Assembly: GCA_015486785.1 (NCBI GenBank) | Contig: WFQZ01000180.1 | Coordinates: forward strand, 1 to 9,208 | Source: Thermoflexales bacterium | Lineage (GTDB): Bacteria; Chloroflexota; Anaerolineae; B4-G1; SLSP01 | Direction: 5' to 3' | DNA length: 9,208 nt | Shown: positions 7,133 through 9,208 of the stretch, one piece after another | Layout of the letters: each line of letters begins with the position of its first letter | Position numbering within the stretch: position 1 is the stretch's first letter | Notes under the pieces: model-generated | Seen by the model: only the letters and a program-made list of their open reading frames with translations | What the model was told of the DNA's origin: nothing | Databases searched by the model: none | Translations under genes and position numbers: made by a program

Positions 7133-8142
7133 TGCATCTTCCTCACTTTGTCTTTTTCCCAGCAAGCCGCATAGTGTCCTGGGGAAACTTCCTCCAGCTC
7201 CGGCGTCTCGTTCCAGCAACGCTCGGTACGATAATTGCAACGGGGAGCAAACGCGCATCCTTTCGGCAGCCCGATCAAATCAGGTGGCTCGCCGGGGATG
7301 GAGAACAATCGCTCGCCGGTGCGTTCTCCGATGCTGGGGAGCGACCCCAACAATCCCACCGTGTAAGGGTGACGCGGGTTTTTGTAAATCTCCGTAATCG
7401 GCCCGGTCTCCACAATGCGCCCCGCATACATCACGTTGACGCGGTCGGCCAGCCCGGCCACGACGCCCAAATCGTGAGTAATCCAGATCACGGCCATGCC
7501 CAATTTCTGCTGCAATCTCTTGACCAAGTCCACAATCTGCGCCTGGATGGTCACATCCAGCGCGGTGGTCGGCTCGTCGGCGATCAGGACACTGGGATTA
7601 CACGCCAGGGCCAAAGCGATCATCGCCCGCTGCCGCATGCCGCCGGAGAATTGATGAGGGTAATCATCAACGCGCAACGACGGCTCAGGGACACCCACCA
7701 GCTCCAGCAACTCGATGGCTCGCGCGTGAGCCGCGACCTTGTCCATCCCCATATGCAACTGCAAGGCCTCCATAATCTGGAATCCGATGGTCAAGACCGG
7801 ATTCCAGGAGGTCATAGGGTCCTGGAAGATCATCGAGATGTCCTTCCCACGGATCTGACGCATCTCATCATCACTGAGCTTGAGCAGGTCGCGTCCCTTA
7901 AAGGACACTTCCCCTTTTTCTATCCGCCCCGGAGGAATCGGAATCAGGCGCATAATCGAAAGAGCGTGGACACTCTTCCCACAACCACTCTCGCCCACCA
8001 CGCCGAGGGCCTCTCCTTCATCCAGTGTGTAGGAAACACCATTTACGGCATAGACTTGACCACCTTCTATGTCAAAGCGGGTAGTGAGATCTTTTACTTC
8101 GAGCAGATGTTCTGACGTGGACACAACCTTGCTATCCTCCAT
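7129..8142 (-). CDS. oppD: Peptide ABC transporter ATP-binding protein, OppD/DppD type
   Basis: This is the partner ATPase, 337 residues, and the first gene of the operon. ATG 8142 follows GAGGAG with a five-base spacer. The motifs are Walker A GESGCGKS at 50-57, Q-loop Gln107, signature FSGGMRQR at 165-172, Walker B VLIADEP at 185-191, and switch His223. The N-terminal LLEVKDLTTRFDIEGGQVYAVNGVSY and the IMRLIP...GRI stretch after Walker A mark it as OppD/DppD-like. The C-terminal oligo_HPY region (about 245-337) has Cys296-x5-Cys302-x6-Cys309 and Cys327. This matches the pattern that binds an iron-sulfur cluster in characterised DppD/OppD proteins. It should pair with OppF to energise OppB-OppC. 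All nucleotide-site residues that I can check are present. Confidence 0.95.
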   Translation of the reverse strand: MEDSKVVSTSEHLLEVKDLTTRFDIEGGQVYAVNGVSYTLDEGEALGVVGESGCGKSVHALSIMRLIPIPPGRIEKGEVSFKGRDLLKLSDDEMRQIRGKDISMIFQDPMTSWNPVLTIGFQIMEALQLHMGMDKVAAHARAIELLELVGVPEPSLRVDDYPHQFSGGMRQRAMIALALACNPSVLIADEPTTALDVTIQAQIVDLVKRLQQKLGMAVIWITHDLGVVAGLADRVNVMYAGRIVETGPITEIYKNPRHPYTVGLLGSLPSIGERTGERLFSIPGEPPDLIGLPKGCAFAPRCNYRTERCWNETPELEEVSPGHYAACWEKDKVRKMQ

Positions 8143-8234
8143 AATAACTCCTCATTCCTCCTAGGTGATAGGATCAAGATGTCGGCTTATGATATGTGGA
8201 ACAACGGCGGGCACAACTAACGCACATACTCGCT

Positions 8235-8262
8235 ATTATATGAAGAACCAGAAATGTGGCAA
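8235..8262 (-). promoter_or_regulatory. Sigma-70-type promoter of the opp operon
   Basis: On the minus strand, TTGCCA (8257-8262) is separated by 16 bases from a consensus TATAAT (8235-8240). The -35 differs from TTGACA at one position. Transcription would begin near 8228, giving a leader of about 85 bases before oppD. It is the only strong promoter I see for the five-gene operon. I see no obvious operator or riboswitch in the leader. Confidence 0.72.
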
Positions 8263-8267
8263 CTAAA

Positions 8268-8292
8268 ATTTATCCCTGGTTTCGGGATAAAT
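8268..8292 (-). terminator. Probable weak terminator after the cyclophilin-DsbA gene
   Basis: ATTTATCCC (8284-8292 on the minus strand) pairs perfectly with GGGATAAAT (8268-8276) around a seven-base loop, followed by a short T-run (TTTTAG). The stem is only nine base pairs and partly AT, so termination may be partial. It lies 28 bases past the stop and ends five bases before the -35 of the opp promoter. Confidence 0.6.
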
Positions 8293-8320
8293 CTCCCTGC
8301 CCGATTTCGGCACCGCGCTC

Positions 8321-9208
8321 TTATTTCTTCAAGGCCTGCTCAATGGCCTGCCGAATTTTATTCGGGAGATTCCCTTGCACCAGTTGCCCGTTGATCAAAA
8401 AGGACGGCGTGGCGTTGATGCCTTGATCAAAAGCATCCTGGGACGCATCTTGTACAGCATCCTTATACCGCCCCGCATCCACACACTGTTGGAACGCTCC
8501 GAGGTCTAATCCGGCACTCTTGGCACTGGGGGTAAAATCGAAGGTGCCCTGTTCCAGCCCTTGATAGACGGCATGCTCAAATTCAAAATACTTCCCCTGC
8601 TCTGCGGCGCACATAGCTGCCGCCAGGTAATTTTGAGATTCCTTGCGGTTGAACGCCATGTAGTGCCCCACGTAACGCACCTTGCCGGTAGCCACGTAAT
8701 CCTTGAGGATGCCTTCCAGACTGTGCAAGTTGAAATCTCGGCAGTGGCCGCACAGAATCTCGCTGAACTCAATGACCGTAACCGGCGCATCAGCCTTACC
8801 CAGCGCGGGGAAGAGCCGCTTACCGCTCGGCGCGTTGGGATAGGCCACGGAGGTTTCTCCGCCGTCGTAAGGATCGCCCTGTAATTGAGCGAACAATTGC
8901 ATCAGATCGCCTTCGCCCGCGCCACTTTCGCCTGAGGCCGGCGGGGCAGACGCCTCGCCCTCCGTGATGCGGATGGTCTTGATCAAATCGCCCGGCGTCT
9001 TCGCGGTCTGCGGGTCGCGCAAGCTGATGGATTTCAGCACATCCATCCCCTGCACCACCTTGCCGAAGATAGTGTGATGGCCGTCAAGCCACGGAGTGGC
9101 ATCAAAGGTGATGAAGAACTGACTGCCGTTTGTGCCCGGCCCGGCATTGGCCATCGCCAGGATGCCCGCGCTATCGAATTTCAGGTCCGGGCTGATTTCA
9201 TCCTCAAA
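8321..9208 (-). CDS. Cyclophilin-type peptidyl-prolyl isomerase fused to DsbA-like thiol oxidoreductase (N-terminus off window)
   Basis: The frame is open to the right edge; 295 residues are visible, numbered here from that edge. Residues 1-82 are the C-terminal half of a cyclophilin: FEDEISPDLKFDSAGILAMA, then NAGPGTNGSQFFIT and WLDGHHTIFGKV. Residues matching human CypA N102, Q111, F113, W121 and H126 are present (N21, Q30, F32, W40, H45). The catalytic Arg region lies off the window. A Gly/Ala/Ser/Glu-rich linker (about 83-140) leads to a thioredoxin_4/DsbA-like domain (about 141-295) with APVTVIEFSEILCGHC. Its CxxC is Cys153-Cys156, and ATPSFLING gives the cis-Pro loop at Pro268. Two extra cysteines are at 200 and 242. 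The protein probably acts outside the membrane on folding substrates, but any signal peptide is not visible. Proline isomerisation and disulfide exchange are inferred from the motifs. It is a separate unit from opp. Confidence 0.9.
   Translation of the reverse strand, partial: FEDEISPDLKFDSAGILAMANAGPGTNGSQFFITFDATPWLDGHHTIFGKVVQGMDVLKSISLRDPQTAKTPGDLIKTIRITEGEASAPPASGESGAGEGDLMQLFAQLQGDPYDGGETSVAYPNAPSGKRLFPALGKADAPVTVIEFSEILCGHCRDFNLHSLEGILKDYVATGKVRYVGHYMAFNRKESQNYLAAAMCAAEQGKYFEFEHAVYQGLEQGTFDFTPSAKSAGLDLGAFQQCVDAGRYKDAVQDASQDAFDQGINATPSFLINGQLVQGNLPNKIRQAIEQALKK

Noticed and set aside
7133..7258. N-terminal extension of oppF by 42 residues
   Set aside because: It lies wholly inside the oppD 3' end and has no ABC-ATPase similarity. 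The ATGA overlap at 7129-7132 with GAGG upstream gives a normal coupled start.
7126..8115. 329-codon plus-strand frame opposite oppD
   Set aside because: Antisense shadow of a gene with complete ABC motifs; its translation shows no family signature.
8140..8165. Seven-codon mini-ORF (MRSYYGG) overlapping the oppD start
   Set aside because: Its ATG is only one base from AGGAGG, too close for efficient initiation, and the frame simply runs through the oppD ribosome site.
8167..8180. A 14-base sequence shared at 13 positions with 3885-3898, in the leaders of oppD and oppB
   Set aside because: Its position ahead of two ribosome sites is suggestive, but several matches of this quality are expected by chance in a window of this size, and no structure accompanies it.
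1..9208. tRNA, rRNA, CRISPR, insertion-sequence or phage signatures
   Set aside because: I found no cloverleaf-like segments, regularly spaced repeats, transposase motifs or flanking inverted repeats. Intergenic space is short and explained by leaders and terminators.

Overview
This window looks like a chromosomal segment of a Chloroflexota bacterium, probably Anaerolineae-like. The basis is moderately high GC, a lipoprotein solute-binding protein whose lipobox is followed by a Val/Thr-rich tether (VVETVVVTK...VVVTATPEP) that is very common in that phylum, and a DUF2207-type membrane protein with a Gly/Cys/Ala tail. No 16S rRNA or other definitive marker is present, so the taxonomy is an inference.

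Layout. Positions 1-1677 (+) hold the 3' part of a DUF2207-like membrane protein whose N-terminus lies off the left edge. It converges on the minus-strand genes and is separated from them by a perfect 16-bp hairpin (1703-1738) that can terminate transcription from both sides. Everything from 1761 to 9208 is on the minus strand. Read in transcription order from the right edge: the end of a cyclophilin-DsbA fusion protein (8321-9208, its N-terminus off the right edge); a small terminator hairpin; a good sigma-70-type promoter; then a complete five-gene oligopeptide/dipeptide-type ABC importer. Its order is oppD (7129-8142), oppF (6116-7132), substrate-binding lipoprotein (3971-5992), oppB (2808-3872) and oppC (1761-2789). 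There are no tRNAs, rRNAs, insertion sequences or CRISPR arrays that I can see.

How the genes work together. The lipoprotein captures solute outside the membrane, OppB and OppC form the channel, and OppD and OppF power transport. oppD and oppF overlap by ATGA, which suggests coupled translation. A 123-base leader with a perfect but orphan Shine-Dalgarno sequence precedes the binding-protein gene. A 30-base perfect palindrome without a U-tract follows it, a position where other importers carry mRNA-stabilising hairpins that raise binding-protein yield over permease yield. The true substrate cannot be read from sequence.

The window is mostly ordinary transport biology; I do not see a convincing wholly new system. 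The points most worth a second look are the cyclophilin-DsbA fusion, the Cys-Ala tail of the DUF2207 protein, the intercistronic palindrome, the orphan Shine-Dalgarno/mini-ORF leader, the paired Cys motifs (possible Fe-S sites) in both ATPases, and the unusually long, cysteine-containing binding protein.
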